From assembly GCA_913052475.1 (NCBI GenBank), contig CAJXEJ010000005.1, positions 1 through 64,000 of the forward strand: a DNA stretch of 64,000 nt, written 5' to 3'. The stretch comes from an uncultured Dehalococcoidia bacterium. Lineage in GTDB: Bacteria > Chloroflexota > Dehalococcoidia > Lucifugimonadales > Lucifugimonadaceae. The notes under the pieces are model-generated. The model did not search any database. It was given only the letters and a program-made list of their open reading frames with translations, and had not been told where the DNA came from. Position numbers and translations under genes: made by a program. Each line of letters opens with the position of its first letter. Within the stretch, counting starts at the first letter, position 1. Below are positions 46,071 through 54,749 of this stretch, one piece after another.

Positions 46071-46103
46071 CCGGATCCCTCGGAATGCCGCTTGGGACGC
46101 GTG
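46071..46103 (-). repeat. Dispersed repeat family A, copy 4 (inverted)
   Basis: On the minus strand it reads ACGCGTCCC, AAGCGGCATTCCG, AGGGATCCGG, which aligns with copy 1 at 27545. It lies in the spacer before the CocE gene. Confidence 0.55.
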
Positions 46104-46145
46104 AGGGCAACGTCGGTAGCCAATCAGTCGTTACTATGCGCAACC

Positions 46146-47885
46146 ATGACCACATCCGACAAAAAATATCCGAACTTAAGCCCGCTCGAAGTCGTTACCG
46201 AAAGCAACTTTGAGATGACGACTCGTGACGGCGTGGTACTACGCGCCGATGTCTATCATCCAGCCGACAACGGAAAATACCCGACACTTGTGTGTCGCAC
46301 TCCGTACCAGAAGTTGACACCTCGCTATATCGAGATTGCTACCGATCTCGCGGCGCGTGGCTACTGCGTTGTGGTGCAGGATTTCCGGGGGCGTTACACC
46401 TCTGACGGCGATTACGAGTGGATGTGGCGGGAGCGCACCGAAACGCACGACACGCCCGATGGCTACGACACGATCGAGTGGGCTGCAAAGCTCGAATGGA
46501 GCGATGGTCGGGTCGGTACCTGGGGACATTCGAACGCCAGTTGGGCGATCTGGATGATGCTCGACTCGCAGCCGCCGAGCCTAGCATCCACTCTCGCCAG
46601 TGGAATTTCGCAGAACATCCTCGATATCAACTTCGGAATTTTCGAAACGGGTCGTCGTCTTGAGTGGGCTTACATGATGGCAGCCGACATGCGGCGTCGC
46701 GCCGAGCTTACCGACGGTGCAACGACTCCCGCTGAAGCCTCGAAGCGTTGGGATGAAGTTGAACGTGGCAAGTACATGTGGTGGTTGCCGCTTAGTGAGA
46801 TTCCCGGCAAAGTGTTTTTTGGACTCGATCCCCAGCTGCAGGCGTACCACCGAGAGCAGAACGGCGAGTTCCAGCATTTCGGTGATATCCATCCGAAGAT
46901 TCAGACTCCGGTTTATCAGATCACCGGTTGGTGGGACAGATTGATAGGAACTATCGATCACTACGAAGGGCTAATTACCAACGGACCCGAACACTTGCGA
47001 GACAAACACCGACTGATTATCGGGCCGTGGGGGCACGACGCGACTCAGTACATCGGGAAGATCGGTCCGGTCGACTACGGTCCTGACGCCGCGACGACTT
47101 ACGCCGATCTGATCGCACGTTGGTACGACTTTGACTTGAAAGGCGTCGACAACCGGTTGGCTGAAGAGGCACCGGTGCAGATGTGGGTGTTAGGTGAGGA
47201 TAAGTGGCGTGGTGAGAACGAGTGGCCGTTGGCACGAACTGAGTACACAGAGTTCTATCTGCACTCTCAGGGTGGTGCAAACACTGTTGGCGGTGACGGT
47301 TCCTTGTCGCTCGAAAAACCAACTTCAGACGAAAACGAAACTGACGAATACATCTACGATCCACGTGATCCCGTCATGAGCCTGATGCGTGCCGATTCAC
47401 AGGCGGCTCCGGTCGATCAATCGCCCCACGACCACCGTCAGGACATACTCGTCTACGACTTCCCGGTGTTCGATTTGGCGCTGGAGGTTATCGGTCCTGT
47501 TTCGCTCAAACTCTGGGGCAAAACCGACGGTGTTGATACCGACTGGGCGGCCAAGCTGTCAGTTGTATATGAAGATGGTCTGGCGGTGAACCTCACTTAC
47601 GGAATCATGCGCGCTCAATACCGGAATGGCTACGAAAATCCAACTCTGCTCGAACCGGATGAGATAGCTGAGTACACAGTTAAACTGAATCCGATCGGCT
47701 GTATGTTCAAGCCGGGGCAGCGGTTACGATTGTCGATTTCGAGTTCGGATTTTCCGAATTTCGATCGCAACCACAACACTGGTAAAGACTACTGGTCGGA
47801 CGCTAAATTACGGGTTGCTCATCAGACGATTTTCCACTCGTCGGCGAGGCCGTCACACCTCGTGTTGCCGGTGATACCGCAGTAG
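46146..47885 (+). CDS. CocE/NonD family hydrolase
   Basis: This 579-residue protein is of the CocE/X-Pro dipeptidyl-peptidase S15 type. The alpha/beta-hydrolase part has MTTRDGVVLRADVYHP, VVVQDFRGRYTSDGDY and the nucleophile elbow GTWGHSNASW, then YQITGWWD and LIIGPWGHD, which carries the catalytic His. The C-terminal jelly-roll domain ends with RLRLSISSSDFPNFDRN. The elbow GHSNA departs from GxSxxG but keeps the serine. It probably cleaves esters or amides. The ATG at 46146 is preferred to a longer frame from 46092. Confidence 0.87.
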   Translation: MTTSDKKYPNLSPLEVVTESNFEMTTRDGVVLRADVYHPADNGKYPTLVCRTPYQKLTPRYIEIATDLAARGYCVVVQDFRGRYTSDGDYEWMWRERTETHDTPDGYDTIEWAAKLEWSDGRVGTWGHSNASWAIWMMLDSQPPSLASTLASGISQNILDINFGIFETGRRLEWAYMMAADMRRRAELTDGATTPAEASKRWDEVERGKYMWWLPLSEIPGKVFFGLDPQLQAYHREQNGEFQHFGDIHPKIQTPVYQITGWWDRLIGTIDHYEGLITNGPEHLRDKHRLIIGPWGHDATQYIGKIGPVDYGPDAATTYADLIARWYDFDLKGVDNRLAEEAPVQMWVLGEDKWRGENEWPLARTEYTEFYLHSQGGANTVGGDGSLSLEKPTSDENETDEYIYDPRDPVMSLMRADSQAAPVDQSPHDHRQDILVYDFPVFDLALEVIGPVSLKLWGKTDGVDTDWAAKLSVVYEDGLAVNLTYGIMRAQYRNGYENPTLLEPDEIAEYTVKLNPIGCMFKPGQRLRLSISSSDFPNFDRNHNTGKDYWSDAKLRVAHQTIFHSSARPSHLVLPVIPQ

Positions 47886-48270
47886 CCAGGCGTTTTGTTC
47901 AAGCGGCAAAACTACGCGGAGAGTCGATCCGGTTGTATTACCTGATTCAACTGTGGTGTTGCCGCCGTGCAGTCGGACGATTGTTCTTGCCACGTGCGGG
48001 ACAAGACCAGAGCGGGAACGCTTTTTGCTGAATCGGCTTCGATTCGATAGAACGGATCGAATACGGTTTCGGCTTGTTCGGGCGCAATTCCAGTTCCCTA
48101 GTCAATGGCATCGATTTGCATCCGTCATTGAGCAATTCCATGATCATCGACCCTTGCGGTGAGAATTTGCTGGCGTTCAAAATCAGGTTGTTCAGCACCT
48201 GAGTCATTCGTGAGTGATCAAGATTCATTCGAAGCTTTGCCACATCGACTGTCGTTTGCCGCTACTCATT
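47884..48270 (-). pseudogene. Remnant of a sensor histidine kinase
   Basis: On the minus strand one frame reads MTQVLNNLILNASKFSPQGS, the N box of a histidine-kinase ATPase domain. Another frame gives APEQAETVFDPFYRIEADS, the F box. A third gives VARTIVRLHGGNTTVES and GSTLRVVLPLEQ, the end of the domain. The G boxes are damaged and no dimerisation or sensor part is found upstream. It is the eroded 3' third of a kinase gene. Confidence 0.82.
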
Positions 48271-48510
48271 GCCGTAAATCTCGCTTTGCTTAGCGCAACT
48301 GATCACAAATCCTTGGATGATCAACAGCGCTGTACACCAGTGTGGGCGCGCATATCAACTTCGGATATTTCGGCATATCGTAATAACGTATAAACAGGCA
48401 CATGCAAATCAAAATAGTTCTACCGCATCAATCTTGTTTTACGGCTTGAAGTCGAGTTAGTCTGGCAAAATTAGTGGTTGCGCAATCTCAGGAGATCAAT
48501 ACCCGAATCC

Positions 48511-49074
48511 ATGGCACAGCAGTCGGTTTATTTTCAACAGGTGAAATCCTCTGGGCGCATGTTTGCGTTTCTTGGCTTGATGCTCGGAGTCACGGCAGGT
48601 GCTCTGACCGGAGTGGCGGTGAAGGGGCTTATCGACGAGCCAGTCGTTTCCGGCGGCGGTGCGCTTGCGTTTTACCTTGCCTTCGGTATCAGTTCGCTCA
48701 TGACGATGTTTGTGATGCTCAACTACCTGACGATGAGCCTGCGTGTTTCTGGTGAGGAGTTCGATATTCGTTTGGGAATGAAATCGGCGGTGATTGCGGT
48801 TGCCGATATCGAGGTGGTTCGTGTCGCTGAGCCTTTGTCGAGAATGACCCGGACTGCCTCCCAAGCACGACCCGACAGGCAGAGTATTTCGAAACTGTGG
48901 AGTGTTCTGGGCGTCAAGACTGGAATTGAGATTGTTATCAAGCAGGGCGTCTCAGCCTCCGAAACGTGGTTTGTAGCCTCGACGGATGCGGAAACCTTGC
49001 ACGAGAAGCTAAGCGCGGTGATTTCTTCGCCCAAGGTTGATTCGGAGCAAGTGGAACCGTCCGCCGAGGGGTAA
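48511..49074 (+). CDS. Membrane protein with two N-terminal helices and a PH-like tail
   Basis: This 187-residue protein has two membrane segments (FAFLGLMLGVTAGALTGVAV and ALAFYLAFGISSLMTMFVML). A soluble beta-rich part with VSGEEFDIRLGMKSAVIAV and IEIVIKQG follows and may be a bacterial PH-like domain. The tail is acidic. I do not recognise a named family. The ATG at 48511 is preferred to an upstream start at 48478. Confidence 0.6.
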   Translation: MAQQSVYFQQVKSSGRMFAFLGLMLGVTAGALTGVAVKGLIDEPVVSGGGALAFYLAFGISSLMTMFVMLNYLTMSLRVSGEEFDIRLGMKSAVIAVADIEVVRVAEPLSRMTRTASQARPDRQSISKLWSVLGVKTGIEIVIKQGVSASETWFVASTDAETLHEKLSAVISSPKVDSEQVEPSAEG

Positions 49075-49081
49075 TTCGGGA

Positions 49082-50125
49082 TTATCCGTCGCTGGAAAGG
49101 TATCGCCCTGTCTCTTCGTTGAGGGCTTCGAATTCGTCGGGTGCAAGTTGCCATTGCATTGATGATGCGTTGTCGGTTGCTTGCATCACCGACTTTGCTC
49201 CGGGGATCGGCAGCGTATTTTTATAAAGCAGCCAGTTCAACGCTACTTGAGATACCGAAGCGTTGTGCGCACTCGAAATATCGTTCATTAGCGATATCAA
49301 CGGTGGTAGTAACTTCAATCGTTTTCTCGCCCAGCGCCATTTTCTCAGCAGTGGCGGTGGGTTGTCAGTTCGGTATTTTCCTGTCAGCAAACCTTCCGAG
49401 AGGGGACCGTATGCGATCACTGATACGCCCAAATCTTTGCAGGTTTCCAGCACACCATTCGATTCGATCTTGCGATTCAGCAGGCTGAAACTGACCTGAT
49501 TCGATGCCAGAATGATGCCTCGCCGATCGAGCATTTCGTGAGCCCGTTTTGTCTGATCTGCCGAAAAATTCGAAACCCCTACTGCTTCGATGAGTCCGTC
49601 TTGTGCGGCATCGGCGAGGGCATCTACCCAGTATTCGAAACTACGAGGGCGAAGCGGGAAGTGGATTTGGTAGAGATCGATCGAGTCGGCGTTGAGTCGT
49701 CGTAGGCTTGCCTTGACCGCTTGTTTGAGTGATGATCGGTGCCAGCGCCACGGGTACGGAAAGAATTTCGTGGCAACAAACGGCGTTGTTGAAGGCGCAT
49801 TGCGAGTTGCGTCAATTCCGTTGACTAGCCCACCAATTATTCGTTCAGATTGCCCCCGACCGTAGATTTCGGCGGTATCGAACCAGTTGATGCCGTGTTC
49901 GGTGCTCGCTGAATAAGCGCCAGCGATATCAACGTCAGTGTAGGAGCGTCCGTATCCCCAATAGAACGCACCACCCCATTGCCAGGTTCCGGTTCCAATC
50001 GGGCTAACTTGAAGATCGGTCTTTCCGAGCGGGACGAGATGACCGGGCGCATTTTGTGGCTGTTTAGTTGCGGCTACTTCTTTATTCACTGGTTCAAGGT
50101 TACGGCCTCTAGGCCGAATCGGCAT
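49082..50125 (-). CDS. Aldo/keto reductase
   Basis: This 347-residue NADPH-dependent barrel reductase has the catalytic Asp and Tyr in WFDTAEIYGRGQSE, the Lys in FVATKF, and the His in YQIHFP. VGVSNFSADQ and SVIAYGPLSEGLLTGKY form the cofactor pocket. It acts on carbonyl or sugar substrates that cannot be specified. It converges on the small membrane protein gene and is divergent from the sulfatase. Confidence 0.9.
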   Translation of the reverse strand: MPIRPRGRNLEPVNKEVAATKQPQNAPGHLVPLGKTDLQVSPIGTGTWQWGGAFYWGYGRSYTDVDIAGAYSASTEHGINWFDTAEIYGRGQSERIIGGLVNGIDATRNAPSTTPFVATKFFPYPWRWHRSSLKQAVKASLRRLNADSIDLYQIHFPLRPRSFEYWVDALADAAQDGLIEAVGVSNFSADQTKRAHEMLDRRGIILASNQVSFSLLNRKIESNGVLETCKDLGVSVIAYGPLSEGLLTGKYRTDNPPPLLRKWRWARKRLKLLPPLISLMNDISSAHNASVSQVALNWLLYKNTLPIPGAKSVMQATDNASSMQWQLAPDEFEALNEETGRYLSSDG

Positions 50126-50238
50126 TGATACCGGTTCGATAGTGGCTTAGTCTTCCGACAGATTCTTACGCATCCAACGTGATGTTCTAACCCGCAACCT
50201 TTGGTTCATCGTAGAAGCACACATGCTGGAGAGAAAAA

Positions 50239-51735
50239 TTGTCAGCAGATAAACAGCGACCCAATATCGTTTTCTTGTTTCCAGATCAGTTCCGTGCCGA
50301 TTTCGCCGGTTGCAACGGTGCTGATTGGCTGCAAACCCCAAATATCGATTCGATAGCCGAAAACGGCGTGCGGTACACGAATTCGTTCTCAGCTTCGCCT
50401 ATCTGTGTGCCTGCGAGAACTGCGTTGCTAACCGGTATGAACGCGATGCGAAACGGCGTGACAGGCAACCTCCACAACTTGCGTGCTGACTGGCGAGATG
50501 CGGGTCTTCGCACATGGCCAGAAATCCTTGGCGAAAACGGTTACTACACTGCCGGTATCGGCAAGATGCACTTCTATCCCTGGGACGAGCGACGTGGGTT
50601 CCAGTACCGGGTGATTTGCGAGGACAAGCGGTGGCTTGAGGTGAGGGATGATTACTACCACTACCTGCGTCGTCACGGTCTACGCAAGCTGCACGGAAAT
50701 GAGATGGACGGCTACCACGAGAACAAAGGTGCGGTGATTCACGACATCCCGTGGGAGCACTCGTGGGATCGGTATGTTGGCTCAGAAGCGGTGAAATTTA
50801 TCGACGCATACGGTTCAGGGCAGCCGTTCGCCATGATGGTCGGATTCCCTGGCCCGCATTGCCCGTACGATCCCGACGAACGGTTCTTGGAAGGCATTGA
50901 CGAATCGAAACTTCCCGAAGCAGCACCGGAAGTTCCGGGGCACACTCCGCAACTTCGACAGGGCAATGTAGATGGTAACAAGCGTCCGTGGAACGGTGTC
51001 GATTACACCGAGTTTCCTGATGACACGAAGCATACTGTGAGAAAGCACTATTCAGGACTCGTCCAGCAGATCGATTTCGAGGTCGGGGCGATACTGGACG
51101 CACTTCGCAAGAAAGGTCTACTCGAGAATACCTATGTGATTCTTTCGTCAGACCACGGCGACTACCTTGGCGATCACAACCTGATCGGAAAAGCGTCGTT
51201 CTACGAATCGGCTATTCGCGTGCCGATGGTGGCGATGGGGCCTGGGATCGAAGCCGGTCAGGTGCAGGACGCAAACGTCGAACTACGAGACGTTACTGCG
51301 ACGATGCTGAGTTGGGCAGGAGTTGAGCAGCCGGGCTGGTACGACGCACAACCGCTGCCGGGTGAAGGCATGCCGGGCGATGCGGGTCGAGAGAACATTT
51401 TTGGACTGCTCGGTGATGGCTGGATGAACTTCGATGGTCGCTACAAGCTGCACAAATACCGCACTGGCGAGATGCTGTTGTTCGACATGCTGAACGATCC
51501 GCAGGAACAGGTGAATCTTTACGACAACCCAGAGTTCGCTGATATCGTGCGTCGATTGGAAACGGAACTTACGCAGGAATTGATGGCATCGATCGACGGA
51601 TCGATGGATGATCGACTGGCCCAGAACGGCGACATGTCGCAGGATCCATCTTTCGGCTACGAAAGCTGGACGAGACCGTGGCCGAACGTGCCACGAACGA
51701 GTGCGCCTATTTACGAAAAGCCAACGAAGGCATAA
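50239..51735 (+). CDS. Sulfatase (type I, formylglycine-dependent)
   Basis: This 498-residue protein is of the alkaline-phosphatase superfamily. It has NIVFLFPDQFRADFAGC, and the formylglycine-forming motif appears as CVPARTALLTG (Cys-x-Pro-Ala-Arg). Later metal ligands are in LSSDHGDYLGDHNLIGK. The active site needs conversion of the Cys by a formylglycine-generating enzyme not seen here. No signal peptide is visible, so it probably acts in the cytoplasm. The TTG start follows GGAGAG. Confidence 0.92.
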   Translation: MSADKQRPNIVFLFPDQFRADFAGCNGADWLQTPNIDSIAENGVRYTNSFSASPICVPARTALLTGMNAMRNGVTGNLHNLRADWRDAGLRTWPEILGENGYYTAGIGKMHFYPWDERRGFQYRVICEDKRWLEVRDDYYHYLRRHGLRKLHGNEMDGYHENKGAVIHDIPWEHSWDRYVGSEAVKFIDAYGSGQPFAMMVGFPGPHCPYDPDERFLEGIDESKLPEAAPEVPGHTPQLRQGNVDGNKRPWNGVDYTEFPDDTKHTVRKHYSGLVQQIDFEVGAILDALRKKGLLENTYVILSSDHGDYLGDHNLIGKASFYESAIRVPMVAMGPGIEAGQVQDANVELRDVTATMLSWAGVEQPGWYDAQPLPGEGMPGDAGRENIFGLLGDGWMNFDGRYKLHKYRTGEMLLFDMLNDPQEQVNLYDNPEFADIVRRLETELTQELMASIDGSMDDRLAQNGDMSQDPSFGYESWTRPWPNVPRTSAPIYEKPTKA

Positions 51736-51961
51736 GGCTATAACACTGAAGTCTATCGGGCTTGCTCTAGCGGTTGTGATTATCTAACTCGGTGATCACA
51801 ACCGCTAGAGCCCTCCACTTCGCTTTGCTACGGTCGGGAATTCGATTGTTTTCGGCGATTCGGTCATCACTGAGGCAGACGTGAGTTCGCCGTTCGGTCG
51901 CGATCACTGAGTGGTGGCATATACTGTCGGAATAATCTGAGTTGTTTTCAGGGAGTCTCTT

Positions 51962-52540
51962 ATGACTGGTCGGGATCGTCGACGTAGTAGATACGGGATT
52001 GTTGTTGTATTTGCTCTGCTCATTGTTGCTCTCGCTGCGTGTGGTGGTAGCAGTGACAACGTTGAGAACTTCGTCCAAGTTCGAGAAGCTCCGGCCGATT
52101 ACACGATCGATGATCTGAAAGCGTTCGGTCTGAAGGCGTCCAAGCACTACGATGTTGAAGGTCTTCCTGACGGTCTCGATGCTTGGAAAGGTTTCTGGGG
52201 ACTGGATCCGTACGATCGCCATGACTACGAGATTCGCTTTTACACTTCGCACGATCTCGCTGTTTCGAGCGGGAAGCAGTTGGCAATCGACGCGACTGGA
52301 GCCGAATTCGAGGCAAAGCGTGACAGTCAGGTCTGGACTGAAGGCGTGAAGGATCGCTGGCAGGCCCGGGGTGTCACTGACGTTTCGAGTGGTGGTTCAA
52401 GGCAAGCGCCTGGACCGACCTATCAGGATTGGGCGATCGTCGGAAATATGGTGATTCTCTGCGATGGTCTCGATTCCGAGCAGGCGCTAAAACGGTGCGC
52501 CTCGCTAATCGACAATTTCTTACCGGGTGACGAGGGGTAG
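51962..52540 (+). CDS. Predicted lipoprotein of unknown function
   Basis: This 192-residue protein has a basic N-terminus, a hydrophobic signal (GIVVVFALLIVALAAC) and a lipobox cysteine at residue 27 followed by GGS. The mature part is acidic, has about 165 residues and two further cysteines near the end, and shows no known domain. GGGAG lies upstream of the ATG. It should be anchored at the outer face of the cytoplasmic membrane. Confidence 0.75.
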   Translation: MTGRDRRRSRYGIVVVFALLIVALAACGGSSDNVENFVQVREAPADYTIDDLKAFGLKASKHYDVEGLPDGLDAWKGFWGLDPYDRHDYEIRFYTSHDLAVSSGKQLAIDATGAEFEAKRDSQVWTEGVKDRWQARGVTDVSSGGSRQAPGPTYQDWAIVGNMVILCDGLDSEQALKRCASLIDNFLPGDEG

Positions 52541-52554
52541 CGCACCTGCCTTAC

Positions 52555-52588
52555 TCCCTCTCCCCTGAAGGGAGAGAGGATCAGTGAG
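52555..52588 (+). repeat. Dispersed repeat family B, copy 2
   Basis: TCCCTCTCCCCTGAAGGGAG followed by AGAGGATCAGTGAG forms a hairpin in the gap between the convergent lipoprotein and VKOR genes. Confidence 0.6.
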
Positions 52589-52595
52589 CATTCAC

Positions 52596-53081
52596 CTAGC
52601 GTCGGCGAATCGCCAGCCAGAGTGAGCCTTCTTTTCGCGCCACTACTACCAGCGCTACAGCCACGATGACCACCAGTACGGCAGACGTTACGCAGTATTG
52701 GCAGACGGCTTTGATGATGAAGAGTTCGACAGTTGTCAGGTAGATCGAGGCGAGCACACCGACACCGGCGACTCCAGCCACAATTCGTCGTCCTCGTAGA
52801 TCGTCTACAGGTGATTGATAGGCGTGGAGCGCACCGAGCATGATCAGAGCGTATGTCGCCATGCCGAACGCCGAGACAGGGATGCCGAGAATCTTCGACC
52901 ATCCGCTGCCAAGCACGGTGTTACAGCCGCTGAGACTACAGTCAACTTCAGTGTGTGAGAGTGCGTTCGAAGTCAGATAGGTCGTAACGGCAAGCCCGGC
53001 GAGTCCAAGCAGGGCGATGAACAGCCACAGCTTTGACGGTCGATCAATGACGACGGCTGACTCGAATTCCTGACCCGTCAC
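52596..53081 (-). CDS. Vitamin K epoxide reductase (VKOR) family protein
   Basis: This 161-residue membrane protein has about four to five helices. The loop cysteines are Cys48 and Cys53 (DCSLSGCNTVLGS), the conserved serine is in IPVSAFG, and the quinone-site CxxC is CQYC at residues 127-130. Bacterial VKOR reoxidises DsbA-like proteins and passes electrons to quinone, replacing DsbB. It starts three bases after the stop of the DsbA-like gene, so the pair is one disulfide-forming unit. Confidence 0.93.
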   Translation of the reverse strand: MTGQEFESAVVIDRPSKLWLFIALLGLAGLAVTTYLTSNALSHTEVDCSLSGCNTVLGSGWSKILGIPVSAFGMATYALIMLGALHAYQSPVDDLRGRRIVAGVAGVGVLASIYLTTVELFIIKAVCQYCVTSAVLVVIVAVALVVVARKEGSLWLAIRRR

Positions 53082-53084
53082 ACG

Positions 53085-53789
53085 CTAACCGCCTACTTCG
53101 TTCAGAGCCTCTTCGATTCGAACCCGATAGTAGCCATAGTCCCGAAGTCCGCCAATGTTCACGCCGTTCAGGAAGAACGTCGGCGTCGAGTTAACTCCGG
53201 CATCAATGGCTGCATCTCGGTCGGCCTGAACTTTGGGGAGGTACTTATTAGTGCTCATGCAGTCATCGAACTGATCCATAGAGAGTCCTGTCATCTCGGC
53301 GAAGATGCGGAGATTCTCGTCAGAGTAGCCGCCTTCGTTCTCGCCGTTCCAGTTCACGAAAACGGTTTCTTCGTACTCGTGGAATCGTTCTTGCTCGGCG
53401 GCACATTCGGATGCTTCAGCCGCTCGCCACGACTCATCTCCGATAAACGGGAAGTGCCTGAAAAGAATGTTGACGCGCCCGGTGTCTACGTACTCACGAA
53501 TCATCAGTTGCCCTGGCCCGAGGGCAAATCTTGCACAGACAGGTCACTGAAAGTCCCCGAATTCAACGAGGGTTACCGGGGCGTTAGGGTCGCCGATGAG
53601 CGAGCCGCCCGAAACGATCGCCTCTTCCTCGAGAGTGCCACCGTCGTTTGACGGAGAAAAGGCAACGAATGCAACGATTACGACAGCGATAACAACGACT
53701 GCCGCTCCGCCCCACATCATCCAGTTTTTCTGGCCTGTACCGGAGGAGTTGCTCGACTTGTTTTGTCGACGTTCTTGTCTTGAGGTCAA
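53085..53789 (-). CDS. DsbA-like thiol oxidoreductase with in-frame TGA at the redox cysteine (probable selenoprotein)
   Basis: The frame runs from an ATG at 53789 to 53085 (234 residues) with one internal TGA at 53544-53546, codon 82. A membrane anchor lies near residues 23-45. The thioredoxin-fold domain reads LVEFGDFQ, then the TGA, then PVCARFALGPGQL. Homologues have CPVC here, so the TGA stands for the nucleophilic Cys. The rest is intact, including NILFRHFPFIGDES and the cis-Pro loop NSTPTFFLNG. A SECIS-like hairpin follows. If read as selenocysteine the motif is UPVC. The alternative is a nonsense mutation, leaving an 81-residue membrane stub. VKOR follows directly. Confidence 0.75.
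53508..53527 (-). promoter_or_regulatory. Candidate bacterial SECIS element
   Basis: On the minus strand TTGCCCT and AGGGCAA make a perfect 7-bp stem with the loop CGGGCC. The stem begins 17 bases and the loop 24 bases after the TGA, with G at the second loop position. This fits the known bacterial SECIS rules (loop 16-37 bases from UGA, G in the first two loop bases). Confidence 0.6.
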
Positions 53790-53848
53790 TGGTGATCTCT
53801 GTGGTTAGTTAGGTGTCGGTGGTAGAGGACTACGTAAAAGATAGCAGG

Positions 53849-54514
53849 CTAAGTTTTACGACCGGTGAATATCACGTGACGTATTCCGCCTTTTCCTTTG
53901 TGCGCCTGGATGCGATGTCGCTCGGCACGAAAACCGTTGTGTCGCATTCGTGCAGGGAATGATGGCTCGTCATCTGCCGACCATATAGCGACGTGACCAC
54001 CGTTTTTCAGTGCTTTCCTAATCGCTTGTAAGCCGCTGTCGGTGTACAGCCAGGCGTTGCGCTCGTCGACCAGAGGCGACGGGCCGTTGTCGATATCGAG
54101 CATGATGGAGTCGTATTCGTTGTGGGCATTGCGTATCACTTTAGAAACGTCGTCCTGCGCGAGTTCGGTTCGGGGGTCTTTTAGCGGATGATCGGCGAAA
54201 GGTCCGAGCGGGCCCCGGTTCCATTCGATCACTTCCGGGACGAGTTCGACCTGGACGACTTTGCCGTCTTTCGGGAGCAGATCGAGAGTGGATCTCAGGG
54301 TGTAGCCGAGGCCGAGTCCGCCGATCATCACTTTCGCACCGGGTTTGAGTTTTTTACAGACGACTCGGGCAAGCTCGACTTCCGAGTGGTGCATGCGGGT
54401 CGACATTAGGGGTAGATAGTCGGCCTTGATGATGTATTCGCCGTCATGTTCAACGAGTTCAAGCCGCGTGCCATCCGGCGACACCGCTTCACCGGCTGTA
54501 ATCCAAGGTTTCAT
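53849..54514 (-). CDS. Spermidine synthase-like methyltransferase-fold protein
   Basis: This 221-residue Rossmann protein is of the spermidine-synthase-like group. It has SEVELARVVCKKLKPG, a nucleotide loop MIGGLGLGYTLRSTL, the acidic VQVELVPEVIEWNRGPLG and YDSIMLDIDNGPSPL. It lacks the N-terminal tetramerisation domain and clear putrescine-binding residues, so the substrate may differ. I chose the ATG at 54514; the longer open frame upstream passes through repeat family B and is not protein-like. Confidence 0.8.
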   Translation of the reverse strand: MKPWITAGEAVSPDGTRLELVEHDGEYIIKADYLPLMSTRMHHSEVELARVVCKKLKPGAKVMIGGLGLGYTLRSTLDLLPKDGKVVQVELVPEVIEWNRGPLGPFADHPLKDPRTELAQDDVSKVIRNAHNEYDSIMLDIDNGPSPLVDERNAWLYTDSGLQAIRKALKNGGHVAIWSADDEPSFPARMRHNGFRAERHRIQAHKGKGGIRHVIFTGRKT

Positions 54515-54560
54515 GGGATTAAGTTTAGTGGCTGTAAGTGGTGGTTGGGCAGCGTCGTGT

Positions 54561-54596
54561 CCTCCCTCCCTGAGCAGGGAGGTAGTTAGAGGGTGG
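54561..54596. repeat. Dispersed repeat family B, copy 3
   Basis: CCTCCCTCCCTGAGCAGGGA followed by GGTAGTTAGAGGGTGG contains the hairpin CTCCCTGAGCAGGGAG. Confidence 0.6.
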
Positions 54597-54650
54597 ATTG
54601 GATGCAGTACTGGGTGGTCGTTGTTGCCGTCACTCGATCTCAACCACACC

Positions 54651-54680
54651 CCGGCCCTCTCCCTACTTAGGGAAAGGGGA
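54651..54680. repeat. Dispersed repeat family B, copy 4
   Basis: CCGGCCCTCTCCCTACTTAG followed by GGAAAGGGGAAAG contains a CCCT...AGGG hairpin 90 bases from copy 3. The two copies fill the gap before the MlrC gene. Confidence 0.5.
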
Positions 54681-54749
54681 AAGCGGCAGCGCGTCTCCGC
54701 ACCATGACGCTCGGTAGTCTGATGACTGCGTTCCGGACGCGTGATTCGC

